Notes under the pieces: generated by a model
Told to the model about the DNA's origin: nothing
Databases searched by the model: none
The model's input: only the letters and a program-made list of their open reading frames with translations
Made by a program: the position numbers and the translations under genes
Assembly: GCA_947652115.1 (NCBI GenBank)
Contig: OX393570.1
Coordinates: 16,772,054 to 16,836,053, forward strand
DNA from: Blastomussa wellsi
Taxonomy: Eukaryota > Cnidaria > Anthozoa > Scleractinia > Plerogyridae
Reading direction: 5' to 3'
Length of the DNA stretch: 64,000 bases
Part shown: in pieces, positions 1 to 12,208 of the stretch
How positions within the stretch are numbered: the first letter of the stretch is position 1
Layout of the letters: each line of letters starts with the position of its first letter

Positions 1-205
1 ATTTTTCAGATCTAGTAAAGCTGGCCACTTCTTCTGAGCCATGTTTATAAAGTTCTTTGTGTTCGAGTATGATATTTGTGGCCGCTTGCCAATTCTTGTT
101 ACTTTTCTCCCCGTGAGGAATTCTTGCTGTCGCTTTACCGGTAGAATAAACGATCACTTCTTTGACTTGAAGTGTCCCATCAGTTGGTAAATCGTCCATA
201 CCCAT
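1..205 (-). CDS. 5' coding exon of an unrecognised gene, cut by the window edge
   Basis: Read on the minus strand, an ATG at 205-203 opens a frame of 68 codons with no stop before position 1. A second in-frame Met is the third codon. The product begins MGMDDLPTDGTLQVKEVIVY and is hydrophilic, with no signal peptide or membrane segment. Codon use looks coding and the frame is mixed acidic/basic. I do not recognise a family. The rest of the gene lies left of the window, and the exon or its donor may continue past position 1. The gene is divergent from the plus-strand coiled-coil gene at 1365, so a shared promoter could lie in 206-1364; this is inference. Confidence 0.55.
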   Translation of the reverse strand, partial: MGMDDLPTDGTLQVKEVIVYSTGKATARIPHGEKSNKNWQAATNIILEHKELYKHGSEEVASFTRSEK

Positions 206-1067
206 GTTCAACTTCGAATTAACAGAATCTTTCTGTGCCTACTGAGGCTGCGAATTATAAAGACTTCCGAGAAGCGTTTTGTGAGACGGGAGAATTTACT
301 GCTACTCGGTGCTTTCCCGAGCAGCTGCTTGGAACGTTAATGCTATGCTTTGGTGGGATTTTGCAAGCAGCAGTCCCGCTACCTATCGAACTCTGTATGT
401 GTTGACTGTTCGTATAGAGTCCGTAAATTAAAATTTTGCGAGCGTAAGGATTGCAAACACGCTCTGAAAATAGCTTGTTGTTTTCCACAACTTCGACTCC
501 AACCGGTCTCCAAGTAGCAGCAAGGTTTTCCCCGTATGCATATTTTTATTTCGATGGCTTGGAAAGATTTTCTGAGGAGAAAACCGGGCTTCCCAGATTC
601 AGTTCCAAATTTTACTTAAAAATTATACCGACAAACATCACAACAGTTTCGCCGGTTTGACAAGCTGACTCGCGTGACGAGTGAAGGAAATACAATTTCA
701 CATCCAGCAAAATGTTATTGGTTAATTCTTGACAAGCTGTCAACCTATGAATGAACTCAAGCGTGAAAACTCAGTGGGCGTTTTTCAAAATCGTGGGGTT
801 TGCGGGCAAGCGTTCCCTTGTCCCCTCGCCCCAATTTATACAATAACAGATCATAACAGCTCTTCGCTCGCTTGGGAACGCTTGCTACGCAGGCTACGTT
901 TTAGGATTCCGGGCCTTTGTTTCCGGATTTCCGGGTTTCCGGCCTTCAGGCATTCCGGCTTTTAGGACAACTAACATTCTATTCTGAAGGAATTTCGTAA
1001 AATTAATTAAGCTTCTTTACTTACAATAAGGCAATGTTTTTTTTTCAAGAACGGGATTTTTGTCTGC
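206..1067. other. Intergenic stretch between divergent genes
   Basis: No convincing coding exon was found. It probably holds the 5' UTR and promoter of the minus-strand gene and perhaps the missing first exon of the plus-strand coiled-coil gene. Around 899-965 there is a short stretch of repeated TTCCGG-type words. Confidence 0.3.
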
Positions 1068-1241
1068 TTAATGGTTAGATAGTTAGTGAGCTGGACTTCT
1101 TATCGGACTTTCTGGGTTCGAGCCTTGGCTGGGCCACTGTGTCGTGATCTTAGGCAAGAGACTTTACTGCTTCATGCTGCAGAAATTAGGATAAGCTCCG
1201 CCCTGATGGACCACTAGGCTCGTATGCAGACTTAACGTTTT
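1068..1241 (+). repeat. tRNA-derived SINE copy (family A)
   Basis: It contains a B-box-like GGGTTCGAGCC near 1111. Its tail, with CTTCATGCTGCAGAAATTAG and then a CCACTAGGCTCGTATGCAGA segment, is shared with copies at 27343-27603 and 63135-63400 on this strand and at 6903-7030, 17562 and 33935 on the other. The internal part is shorter than in the 27343 copy. The family has the usual form of tRNA-derived SINEs: Pol III boxes followed by an unrelated body. Confidence 0.6.
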
Positions 1242-1364
1242 ACCTGTTATTAGGACGTGAAACAAATAGGCTACACTGATCACGGAATTTTGCACCTTGT
1301 GGCCCTGCCGCACGCTCTGTTTCCCTTGACTTACCTGTGAGTCGTTTTTATCTTGTTTTGTTAG

Positions 1365-4300
1365 ATGACGAGGAAAATCTGGTAGATGAAGGAGCCGAAG
1401 ACTTCAAGCCCTCTGAACCACAATCTAAAGCCGAAGCCAGAGGTGAAATATCCCTTTATTTGTCGACTGACCTATGTTAAACGTGTTGAAAATGGAGCGC
1501 GTAGTTCTTCTCTGTCCAGAAGCAGAAGTGCCAGCAGTCCAAATGACTGCAAACTGAGGAATCGTGGGCAGCTAATACAAGGATAAAACAAGATGCCACT
1601 ATGATCTTATTTTTTACGGCTTCTCGTCATGCTGCCGACAGAGTCTCGCACCCTCTTTATATCCGCTTCCATTTCCTTCTTGAAAATGTTGATTGATCAC
1701 CTTCTGTTGTGCTTTCCATTTCCCTTTTCTGTCTCTATGAATGTGATTCATTGTTCAGTTAATACTTCAGAAGCGATTTCACACAGTCATCACCATGCAA
1801 CTTCGCCCTGTCCTCGCATGCATATCTTATGGAACTTCAGATATCTCATACATGTACCTACTGAAAAAAAGTGTTGGTGAAGATTACCAGCTTTTAATCC
1901 TCTTTTGTCCGTTAGCTTCATTTGCTTTACATCTTTATGTCTTTTCCTTTTTTTTATGACTGTTCATGGTATTTCTCTCAGTAATCAAGGCAGAACACAA
2001 ACAGATCGCGGTATTTTAGATTCTTACAGGATCGCTGCTCGTTTGACTTACTTTATTTTTCTTGTCTTTGACGATATCATCTTTGCGTCAAATGACGTCA
2101 ATCTTGTGCAGTTTTGAACTCTAAACAATTAATTTTCCGACTTGCTCTGTTGAAAGACTGACACTCAAAATATATCATCTGTGTAACATTGTTGACTTGA
2201 TTGTCAGCGAAGCTTGATGATTCCTTTCCAAACTAACGCCCTTCTTCAGTATCCTCTTTTGTGAAGACTGTCTGTGCTGCCTTCCTTTTTCTATCTCTAC
2301 TTCATTCTGCAGCTTTTTCATTGCTGTTCTACGACGACCGAGATCCGGAAGGTTACGACACTCCTTTTCCTCTGGAACCCTCAGAAGAGATTGTCCAGGA
2401 GGAAACAAAGGCGAGACGTCTTTAAGATGCTCAAGGTATCGATTCATGCTGACTTTCAGAAAGGCCTAAACAGCCTCCATTAATTTGTCTTGCTGATGAA
2501 TTTAGTCTCGGATTATGAATCATTCCATTTATTAAACTTTGATTACAATTCAACTTCGGAATTCTTTTGGGGAGAATTTGGAGGTACAGGTCACCGTCAT
2601 GTGTACCCTCCATTCTCGATCTATTAAGTTGAATAGTTCGACAAGAACTGAGCGGACATTCTATTGTCCAAACTCTCATCTCTCCATGTATATTCTACTA
2701 TAATCCATGTTTCTTTACTACTAGTAGCTGCTACGCTTGGCGATTCTTCAATATTTCCTATTAATTTTATCTTCTCTTCATTACTCCCTTGATAGCGTCC
2801 CTTATTTTTCTCTTTTTGGGTACATGCCTTTTTCCGTGAAGAAAAAGCTGCCTTACTGTAGGTTTTCTTTTAAACATAAAAGAAATTACTATTTTCTAAG
2901 CAATACGAGTTATTTCTCATGGTATATTTGATCGTAGAACTCTTTCTTTCAAGTCTTCCGTAATGAATTAAAGCATTCCTTTGCTCTGCCTTCTCTCGGG
3001 CTCACCATTGGTCCAAAAAGCGGATAATGTTGTGATCTACAACAGTTGAGAGTGGAGAAATGGCATGCTCAGCAACTCATGCAAAAGGCCAAAGTCAGGG
3101 CTGCTTAAAGGCCATGTCACGATATTGTCTCACTCAAAGTTCGCTTCCTCAGTCAGGGAAGCAAGTGTCAGTTTTGACAAATCTTAGTTAAAACGCTAGT
3201 CGGAGGTGGGATCGTCATCCAATGGCACTTCTTCCCAAAACTGGTCTAAAGTAGAATTTTCTTGTTTGCAGGTCGTGCAAAGCGTAAGATTGACGAGCTA
3301 GCTCATCTGCTGGATGTGGCTAAAATGAACTACAGGCAGTTAGGAGGAGTGTTAGACGAGGATCAGAAGAAACATGAAGAGGAGAAGGAAAGCGCTAGGT
3401 GAGGGAATATGTTTGGCCATGGATCAATACATGCAAATAATTTGCCGAATGTCGAGTATATTCTTCAGCAACACCGACGTGTCGAGACGAACATGTAGAA
3501 TTTCCTGTCTGAGTGGTAAAATGCAGCCGCTAAATTTCGTTTCCCGCTGCACCAATCTGGATCACGTGAATTAAAACTTTTGTCACGCGCACACTGTTTA
3601 TTTGTCGGACAGCCAACAGAAGGCTTCGTGACTTTCGGATACAAGCCCTTCTTCCAAGCTGAATGTATCTCGTGAGTTCTCATGTTGGCTCGATTGCGTC
3701 ATTATTGTTCGTACAAATTTTCAGATCACGTGTTAAAGTGCACCAAACCCCAAAATATTTTTTTGCTAAGATATACCTTAGCACCAGTTTGAAACGCATT
3801 GTACCTTTATTTTCTCCTTTTTACCAAATTCTGGCTATTTATAGCATTCAAATGTTATGAAAAGCTGTGCATCATTTGTTCCACGACCGAGTCAGAAGGG
3901 CGTGGGTCTATTCCTGGTTGATTTGCATCACATCAAGTCTTTGTAAACATGCATGCAAATCAGTTTGTGACGTCAAATCGGGAATAGACCCACGCCCCTT
4001 CTGACTCGGTCGTGGAACAAATGATGCACAGTTCATCGTAATTTTTGAATGCTATAAATAGTCAGAATTTGGTAAAAAGGAGAAAATAGTGATTTGTATA
4101 GTAATTTGCCAAAAAAATGTCACGCCTTCTTTTTTAGAAAGTGATAAAAAGTTGAGAATTTTTACGCAACTAAGTGATATTTCCCCTTTTGTCTTGGCGC
4201 AACGTGTTTAGCATCGCAAATTATTCGTTACACATGACCCTTCAAAACATGTCTCCGATTTCGCAAAGATCACTTTGATTTCTTTTTATGCCACTGTGTG

Positions 4301-6265
4301 TGTTATCCTAAAATCTGGAATCCTGTTTTACGGACAGCAAATTGTCAGTCAGGTTGACAAACGTCTTGTGCCACGTTTTGACTGCTGGAGAGTGTCGCTC
4401 TGGCTTTCAATTCTGCCGATATACTGGTTATCCATTTTCATCTTAATAAAACTCATCGTCACTTTTGTTAGTCGTGCTGCTCCTGTCTTTTGTCACTCTT
4501 CTACAAAATCACACTCATAATAATGTTTTTGAAAATAGAAATTCGCTCGGAAGCCATTCTTCGATTGTGGCCAAACGACACCATAATGATCACGTGCGCC
4601 AAAAGTTTAAATATTACTGGTTTCTTAGCAACAGGTTACCATAGCAACGATTTTCGTATTTTCTTTTCAAACAAGCTTGATTTTCACGAACTCTAGTCAT
4701 ACACTTTATTATAATAAATTATGTGAACGTATGGTGGATTGACTACCTGTAGACGAAAGTCTATTAGAAGAGCGATCTTGGAGTAAATCAAGAATGAAGT
4801 TTTGCGCAGGATTTTGTTGTTTCCTGCAGTGGACAGTCATTCAATATCTTAAAACAATAACTACCTCCTTTTTGTTCAAAGGTTTTTGATGATGGTAAAT
4901 ATTTTATAAGATAATAGGAGCTCAGCGTACTTTTACGATTACGAAATATTTAATTGTACAAAAACTGCGTTTAGACACCTCGAAACAATCTCAAAGCGCC
5001 TAACAGACCAATTCCGATATATTACAATTCTAACATGGCGCCAAGGCTTAGGAGAATAAAACAAAAGAAATTATTTATTCATCCCTAAGCCTCGATGCAA
5101 AATCTTTTGTTTTATTCCCCCAAGCCTCGGTGACATGTTAGAATATTAATATAGCGAGATTGGTCTATTTACATCGTGGTGTGTTGCACCCAGGGTTATC
5201 CGTGAGTTAGAAGCCCAGCTTGACTATGAGCGAGAAAAACGAGAAAAACTGGAAGCCCAGATGGATAAACTGCGGGCTCAGATTCACACCCTGACTCTTC
5301 AACTGGAAGATGAGCGCAGCAGGCACGTCACAGCTGTGAGTATATTAAGTTTCCTTATTTCTTTTTCCTCGTGGGTGATTTGATTACTCTGGGTTAAAAG
5401 CATAAATTAATTGTCTAATAGTTAGTGGGTGAGTAACTGCCATTGAGGTCCGTTCCTAAACCTCATAGCATGACTCCGTCATCTATGAGATAAAAATGAT
5501 AGACGTCTTTATCAATTCATTGGTTTAAAGGTAGAAACATTGTTCTCGTTCTCATCTTTGTTTGCAAGTGGACTTGCTTGGCATTTTCTCAGTCTAAGAG
5601 AGTCAAAGAGAGAATTCGAGAAATACATGTATTTGTACAGCCAAACTTCACCTTTAAACAGTAACCACTGTTTCTTGTTTCGTCTAAAAGATGCAATGCT
5701 TCTATTCGCCAATTAGATGTGGTTAATATGGTAGATGACATTTGTCACATTTTTCTGCCTGGTGAATTAAATGATAAACATGGATAAAAAATATGACATT
5801 GCTGATCCCAGCAGTATGCAGTACGCGTGTCATACATGTTTGTGAACCTAGTTAATGGCCTCACCTCGCCAAGAGTTGTCATAACTCAGTTCGGTATCTG
5901 GGAGGTCATGGATTCGAATCCTGTCGGGGACTCGTGTTTTTTTCTTTTTTCACACTCACGTTTGATCATTTCATCTTTCAACATCCCAACTGGATTGTAG
6001 TCGTGTTTTCACGACGCGCCACTTTTCTCACTTCTTATTACTTGTTTCATCTACCGTTCTGTGTCTTTTCAGTTGCTTATTCGTTAAAATCTAAATTTCT
6101 CTGTCTTTGCAGTCTGAATTTCAACGATCTTCCACCACAAACCAGCAAACCGCTTTACGGCGCAAGAAAAAGAAAAACAAACGACTCGACACGACCACCA
6201 GTGGAATATTTGTCAGAAGAGGTGTGTCGAGTCCAAGAACAATCCACTGCGTAGATAAAGACTGA
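1365..6265 (+). CDS. Coiled-coil protein gene (five exons seen) with an in-frame stop
   Basis: Phase-matched exons are 1365-1442, 2313-2435, 3272-3398, 5194-5335 and 6113-6265, each with AG/GT borders, giving 207 codons to the TGA at 6263-6265. Exon 1 is acidic (DDEENLVDEGAEDFKP). Exons 3 and 4 are strongly heptad-like (AKRKIDELAHLLDVAK; VIRELEAQLDYEREKREKLE) and predict a long coiled coil. The last exon carries a lysine-rich run (RRKKKKNKR) and ends IHCVDKD. The 5' coding exon is missing: exon 1 starts with the last two bases of a codon. Exon 2 fits in phase on both sides but has TAA at 2423-2425, between ARRL and DAQ. Skipping exon 2 also keeps the frame, since exon 1 ends and exon 3 begins in the same phase. 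Family not recognised; a scaffold role is only suggested by the coiled coil. Confidence 0.6.
3809..4087. repeat. Palindromic MITE-like element in intron
   Basis: Two inverted arms of about 110 bp, 3809-3920 and 3985-4087, surround a short centre with ATGCATGCAAAT. The arms share CGACCGAGTCAGAAGGGCG and its complement almost perfectly. No coding capacity. It lies in the intron between the third and fourth exons of the coiled-coil gene. Confidence 0.75.
5005..5166. repeat. Palindromic MITE with AGACCAAT ends
   Basis: The ends AGACCAAT and ATTGGTCT are inverted. The arms share CTAACATG and AATAAAACAAAAG with their complements, separated by a short spacer. The outer motif resembles that of the 38811-39047 element (AATAGACC). 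It ends about 28 bp before the acceptor of exon 5194-5335, so it may contribute that intron's branch region. Confidence 0.7.
5865..5934 (+). repeat. tRNA-like SINE head
   Basis: A perfect B-box-like GGATTCGAATCC near 5909 follows a degenerate A-box region (ATAACTCAGTTCGG). It does not fold obviously as a full tRNA and no CCA or anticodon arm is clear, so it is called a tRNA-derived repeat rather than a tRNA gene. Confidence 0.4.
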
Positions 6266-6638
6266 CGGATTCCTCGTATAAGCAAAGAAACGAATATTAA
6301 GAAAATATAATCGAGTATTTATGGCATCGTGTCCCTGTACGTACAGAAACTATGGATGCGGTTGTGTGGTCTATGTTGTTCTAAATCTTTTAATGCTATC
6401 AACGCAGTTGATAATGATAGTGAGAAAAGGTGGAGTATAATTCTTCAATTGCCGGTTTTCAACCAAACCCGAGAGATTCAAATGACAACAAGCGCGGCAG
6501 CGACCAAACAAAAGAGGCTAATGTCATCCAACATGGCGTCGATGACGGCACTTGCAAACCAAGAATTCAAACCTTTCGAGGCCAGTGCTTGTTGCGATTT
6601 CTAACTTTCTACAGCATGCAGCGACGAGGAATAATGAG

Positions 6639-6654
6639 CCCCCCCCCCCCCCCC
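6639..6654. repeat. Poly-C homopolymer
   Basis: Sixteen consecutive C, followed by further C-rich sequence to about 6710. The length is likely to be unreliable in assembly. Confidence 0.8.
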
Positions 6655-6902
6655 TAGATGGAATGGTCGTCCCGTCCCGACCGTCCCCTCCCCCCACCCC
6701 CTCACCAAGTAAGTTTTTTGTCAAAGTCCTGCGAATGAGTTCAAGTCATTCGCAAGTTCACAGCAAGTCGGGATTCCGCGACGTTGATGAATTCTTTTAT
6801 TCTGATCACTTACCTCCTTAATAATGTTTTTGTACAGTAGAGAGAAAGTGAATATTGATAATGATTTTAAAGTTTCATGTTTTTGTTACTGCAAGGCGAA
6901 GG

Positions 6903-7030
6903 CAAAGTCTGCGTCGAGCCTGGTGGCCCATACCGCGGGAGCTTATCCCGGTTTCCTTAGCATGAAGCGATTGAGAGTATTTCTACTCCCCTTGGATGGG
7001 ATGCTAGTCCATCGCAGGGTTAATGCGGCG
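6903..7030 (-). repeat. SINE family A copy, inverted and truncated
   Basis: The complement reads CCCTGCGATGGACTAGCATC, then an AGTAGAAATACTC segment, then CTTCATGCTA, then GGGCCAC-AGGCTCGACGCAG. This is the same order as in the 27343-27603 copy. The tRNA-like head is missing. Confidence 0.6.
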
Positions 7031-8111
7031 AAGGTTTTACATGTATCTGATGATTGCCTGGTAGTGGAAGGTTTTAATTGCATTTGTAGTTAACAATTAT
7101 CATTTAAAGTTTCTATACGGCCAAAAGCGATTATTTTTGTTTTGGTAGCTCTAGAATACGTAGAAAACTATTCTGAACATGTTTTTCGATTTCGTCACTT
7201 TTCACCTAAAAATCAAGCTTTAAACTTCCTGCTTTGGCCACGCCCCATGAAGTTGACTGCGTAATCGAAGATTGGGGATGAATGACGTCCTATCTCTGAG
7301 TCGGCATAATTTGAACACCTCACAACAACACATATTTTTCGGATTAAAACCCTTATAATTAATTATATTTTTGAATTAACAGTGACATGAACTGGCAGGA
7401 ATCTTTGACGCTTCCTGACACGACGTCGCGGCCCGTTCTAGAACGAGGACTCTTTTTAGTAGCAACTCGCGGTCATCTTTAATTGCTTAAATTGGAAATT
7501 CACTGCGATGATCTTCTCTCACTTTAAATTATCATTTACTTTTGTAAATACAACATATCGTAACTAAGACTTATTTGTTTGGTTTGTGTTATAGTTTTGC
7601 TTTTTTAATAAATGTACTGAAGATACGAAGGTTCTTATAGGGGGATTCATGCTGACGTCATTGTTTACCTTTTTTCTCATTAGCATACGGCTTGGCGTAC
7701 AGAAGGCAACATGTTAGATCCGGACTCCAAACAGTTAAAGAGCTAGTGAAATTTAGTATATGGTGAAATTTTTAGCTCTTTGCGTGTAACATTCAAGGAG
7801 AAATGGTCTTTCAAAAACTCCAAAATTCTGGGTGGCAAAAGCGCTATTAAATGAGCTCATACATTCTTTGTAAAATTTTGAGTTTTTAAACCCGCGTCAG
7901 ACAAAAATAATTCAATACATCGAGCTGAAATTCATTGGCAGAGTTAATAGTGCTATGAACTTTCAATATTCAGAACTGATTTTTTTTGTAGCTCCATCAG
8001 AAACTGAATCGCTTATGCTAATGGTGTAATCAAAGCGTTGAAATAAGCGTTGAAAAGCCAGTCAAGTTGTCAATGAAAATGGTGCCCTCTTCGAATATTT
8101 TGACTCTATTG

Positions 8112-8269
8112 CTGGCTTGCAAGTGACGTCACGGCGGCCATGTTGGTGGTCAAGAACAATAGCCTTTCCTTCCGCTGGGAAGTAAATTCTATTTCTTATG
8201 TAAATCCTTCGAAAAAAATTCTATTGTTTTGACCCCCAACATGGCCCCCATGTCACGTGGTTGCAACCC
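8112..8269. repeat. Foldback repeat with GCGGCCATGTTGG arms
   Basis: The left arm holds GTGACGTCACGGCGGCCATG and the right arm holds AACATGGCCCCCATGTCACG. Both sides carry inverted copies of CAAGAACAATAG and CTATTGTTTTG. The same CGGCCATGTTGG core recurs at about 10792, 28655 and 55785, which suggests a dispersed family. Confidence 0.65.
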
Positions 8270-8540
8270 AAGAATTCAAAAATACGAACTGCTTGAGTAA
8301 CTTATCTTATATACCACAACTTTTAGTGTTGTATTTTTATACGTCGTAACAAGTTATACAATCATGATACATGCAAGTTTTAAATTCAAACACCTGCAAA
8401 GGGGCTTTTCAGCGCCAATTTAAGCAAACACCGAGAAAAATATTTAAAATGGACATACATGATCCAAAATCACAGTTGCCAACAGGCAGATTGACAAGCG
8501 TAAATACAAAGTTGAGCTCCGGTCGCAGGTTATTGGTTGG

Positions 8541-8599
8541 AACGTCGGGGTTTGAGCACGTGACCTCCAGCGCTCTAACCACGCGGCCACGCTGTCTCC
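8541..8599 (-). repeat. tRNA-derived SINE fragment
   Basis: The complement reads GGCCGCGTGGTTAGAGCGCT followed by GGAGGTCACGTGCTCAAACC. This is an A-box/B-box arrangement typical of tRNA-derived SINE heads. The acceptor stem is not complete. Confidence 0.5.
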
Positions 8600-8882
8600 A
8601 TCAACTTAATAAACTGCCACCAATGAAGACATTTGAAGTATTAGTGACGGTAGCCTCTGAACTTCCATACAATTTTAAACTCTCATTATCAAAGGGCTTT
8701 ACATTATTTTCACCCTGCGTCTTGATCATATTTCACCTAGTTTAAATATTATTTTGGTTTTACGGGAAGTGGGCCTTACTTCAGAATACGGTACGTTAAA
8801 TTGATGACTCGCCTGCTATTAAAGAAATATAAATATTGTATACACGTTTCATTATTTTCCTTGCACTCCCAAACCAACGAGT

Positions 8883-9788
8883 TTAGACCACAACCCGTTC
8901 AGATGGATCCACATTGACGTTCGTACAACAAAGTCTTCTGGCGCAACTGTCCATCTTGACAATGGTCTCTACATGGTAGCTTCTGAACTCTCGACATCCA
9001 CACGCCCTTTTGGTATCAGTTCCCCCTTGCTCTTCTTCCAAGCAAGGAAGATACAACGGAGTAATGTCATCCTCATCGCTTATCATTTCCACACCATACT
9101 CTAGTCCGGATAGGAGATTGGAGTTGATGTCGCTTGAGCAACGACCGGAGGTAAACATGCTTGTGGCTGTAGTATTCTTGGCGGTTTTGACGGGTGTCTT
9201 GGGGTAGTTTACAATTGGACGGCTTGTTACCTTCGTGGCTGATCCCAGCGGGCGATTGCGCGCGGGACGGGATGCGTTCTTCAGTTGAGGGCTTTCCCTG
9301 GTTTTGACGCTTGGTTGGCCAAGTTTCGTAGATTTTTCTATAGTGTCGTCGATGTCCGAGCCATCGTTTAGAGAAGGCTTCTTGTTTATGGAGCTTTCTC
9401 TCCGTGGCTTCAAATCAAGCAGCATTGACTGTTTGCCATTTTGTCTTTTTGTGGTGCGTTTCTGGTTATTGCCAACCTCGGATGTGTTTAACAGGGAGTC
9501 GATATCGTAAACCTGACCCACAATTATCAAGCTGCCCTTGAAACTTTCTCTAAGCGATGGCTTCCACTTGATAAGCTCCTCGATGTCGCGGAGCGCTTTA
9601 GCTTGAGAAAGCATCTGTTCTTTAGCTGAGCCAAAGGAAGGATCCGAATGAAACCCTTGATTGCCAAAAGAATGCCAACCATTACCTGTCAAGAACTCTT
9701 CAATCGACCTTCTCTGGTAATTTGAGCTGCGATCCTTGCTTGAGAATTTCCCTTTTTCGGTAGTGTTTTTGAATAACACGGCGGCCAT
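8883..9788 (-). CDS. Single-exon hypothetical protein, 301 aa
   Basis: A complete frame runs from ATG (9788-9786) to TAA (8885-8883). The start has a strong context (GAAAGATGGCGG). The protein is hydrophilic. Residues 1-110 hold a conserved-looking segment (RRSIEEFLTGNGWHSFGN; LRDIEELIKWKPSLRESF), 110-210 is a low-complexity basic Ser/Thr/Pro region with many KTP-like sites, and the end is cysteine-rich (ACGCREFRSYHVE; CARRLCCTNVNVD). No signal peptide or membrane segment. Its length in an AT-rich region with stop-rich neighbours argues for a real gene. No family recognised. Being intronless, it could be an old retrocopy or an ordinary single-exon gene. Confidence 0.65.
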   Translation of the reverse strand: MAAVLFKNTTEKGKFSSKDRSSNYQRRSIEEFLTGNGWHSFGNQGFHSDPSFGSAKEQMLSQAKALRDIEELIKWKPSLRESFKGSLIIVGQVYDIDSLLNTSEVGNNQKRTTKRQNGKQSMLLDLKPRRESSINKKPSLNDGSDIDDTIEKSTKLGQPSVKTRESPQLKNASRPARNRPLGSATKVTSRPIVNYPKTPVKTAKNTTATSMFTSGRCSSDINSNLLSGLEYGVEMISDEDDITPLYLPCLEEEQGGTDTKRACGCREFRSYHVETIVKMDSCARRLCCTNVNVDPSERVVV

Positions 9789-11285
9789 CTTTCACCTTTA
9801 GATCAACAGCGGCGCATTTATTTACTCTGTCCTGGCGAAACGTGTTAGCGTATTTCCATATTACGAAGATGTAGTCGCCACTTTGCTGTTCCCTGTAATG
9901 TTGGGTTTTAAAATTTCGTAATTCGTTTGAAATTATCAAGGAAGTTGATTTTATACGCTTCTTTGCTTTGGTTCCGCATTCACACACCTCACAAATTTTC
10001 CGAAGAACATTAAAATTGAAACAAGCTCTACTTCAGGACCAGTCACAACCATTAATAAAGGACCAATTAGCTGTTTGGTTACACGTAATTTCATTTTTCA
10101 ACAAAAACACCAGTTTTTCGCGACAGGACTATACGAAAAAGTAATTAAAGCCGTTCTGGCATTTCTGCCCTCTTCGTTAATTTATAATTAGTTTTGTTTC
10201 CACTCCAGCGAAGCGCTTGAAGTTGTACTTAAAACAATGTCATCTCGTTTACCTTTTAAACTGTTTGAACTCTGCTTGCTGTTTAATTTTAGTTGCTAGC
10301 AATCTCTATAGCCTTCCAAATAATTATACCGGATTACATGACGCTATTTCAAGCTCTTTGGTTTCCTCGGAGTTTCAGATTTCTTAGTCATTTCGTTAAG
10401 GGTGTTCGAAGCTGCGTTGTTAGTAAATTCTAAAATCAAAAGCAAAATTCATGACCTTTTATTAAGGGTCTTTTGGACTTAATGAAAGTGGCAAATCTGT
10501 TTTAACACAATGTAATTTTGTCGCGTTTGTTTTCTGATACAAGCATGACATAACAATTTCTCTGGGAATTTTGAGGGCTTCAGGGATATTTCGACAAAGT
10601 GAATTGCATTTAGTTATTTTTATTGACTTGTATTTATGTATTTATTCGATATCATCTGATCGTGATATAAACACGACTTTTCGCACACATGCACAGTTGT
10701 TAACCATGCTGGGCTGATCGATGACCAGACGTATCTTTCATTGGTCCCCAAAGATAATCAAAACTTGCCTTAATGAACCTTATTCGCGTAGCGGCCATGT
10801 TGGCCATAGACAATAGGATTTCGTACCCCGAGCCTCGAGTTGAAATGTTTGGAAACAAAACAAAAGTTTTCAGTCCCTCGGGACTCAATCAGGATGACCG
10901 CCGTGTGATCAAGGCCCATTTCTAGAGAAAACTCGATGTCTACACATATCTCATTGCCGTTTCCATTTTATTTTTGAACAGCGAAATTTGCCGTGAGGAC
11001 TTCAAGTGATAGCTAACTTAATTGAAACTAAAGAAAATCTATCCTTTACGAGACCTGCAGCTAGTAACATAACTATGATATGAGATGTCTACTGGTTATT
11101 AATATTTGGTTTTTTTAGTAAGAAAAGCTTTATTTCCATCGTTCGGTTAAAATGGAGCAGGCGAAAAGCGTCTTAAACACTGCACCGCATAGAACTTTAT
11201 TGCCTGTAATAATAATTACCCCCAAAAATTTAATCACATTTTCCAACTAAGTTCCATTCGCGTCTCCATGTCCAATTGTTCCTCT

Positions 11286-11386
11286 AGAATCTAACGAAGG
11301 GAATTTAATCAAATCAGCCGTTTTGAAGTCCTCTGTTACCGGTTCAGTAAAACAGTTGATTTGACTGGTTCCCTTTGTTAGATTCT
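11286..11386. repeat. Small palindromic MITE
   Basis: The ends AGAATCTAACGAAGGGAA and TTCCCTTTGTTAGATTCT are inverted with one mismatch. Arms of about 40 bp surround an unpaired centre. Confidence 0.65.
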
Positions 11387-12170
11387 TGCCAATCAAATCA
11401 TGTGTCCACAGAACCGCTTGTTCTTTGTGGACAAGCCCAGCCGGCTAAGATGAGTAGACAATATTGTTTTCCATAATTAGGTCCAGTAACGTGCTAAACA
11501 GGGTAATCATTCTTGTGGAAGCAAAATGTAATTTCTGAAGAAATATGTTTGCTTCCAGGAAACAAATTTCCTACCTTCTGTGTCCTGAAAATGAGGAAAA
11601 ATATAAACTAAAGAAAGCGGAAGTACCTGGTTGATAGAAAAAAGGTTCTTAAAAAAGAAAACAGTGTTTCAAAAAGCAACGAAAGTGAGCACAACTTCCC
11701 GCTGTAAAAAAAAAAAAATAGAAGGTCCGCAATGCGTACAAAATCAAACGCGAACGTGACTAAAAGCGGATCTCTCGTTCGTGTCTTCTGCAAAGTATTG
11801 TAATATTATCGTTTTTGTCACTCAAAAGGTGACCCTCGTACAGAATGCTTGGCTCAAACCCAATTTCATCATGCAGTAGGTGAAATAGCTTCTGTTCAAT
11901 AACAGGATGCCACGAAGGCTAATAAAACATGTACAGGCAAACACAGTCGTAAGAAGCTAGTAGTAAATATCATTTTGTTGGTTTTCAAAACACTTTTACC
12001 ATGCAACAGAATTAACAGTTTTCATTGTTTTCGAATAAGAAAACAACAGATGACAGGAAAGCAGATATCTGTAACTGAAATTAAAACCAGTTAAAATATT
12101 ACAATCACGTTTGACACGCGTTTGGGCAACAGTTTAAGCCGAGACAGAACATCGCTTCAGTCGGATTCAA

Positions 12171-12208
12171 ATTGTCACAAATTGTCAAATTGTCAAATTG
12201 TCAAATTG
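12171..12208. repeat. Short tandem array, unit close to AAATTGTC
   Basis: Four to five imperfect copies of an 8-10 bp unit lie about 60 bp upstream of the collagen gene start. Confidence 0.7.

Larger units (their letters stand above)
6266..8882. other. Intergenic stretch rich in repeats
   Basis: No coding exon could be supported. It contains the 3' flank of the coiled-coil gene, a poly-C run (6639-6654), a minus-strand SINE (6903-7030), a foldback repeat (8112-8269) and a tRNA-like segment (8541-8599). The rest is AT-rich unique-looking sequence. Confidence 0.4.

Noticed and set aside
8371..8745. 124-codon plus-strand ORF
   Set aside because: It runs through a minus-strand tRNA-derived SINE and has no domain features.
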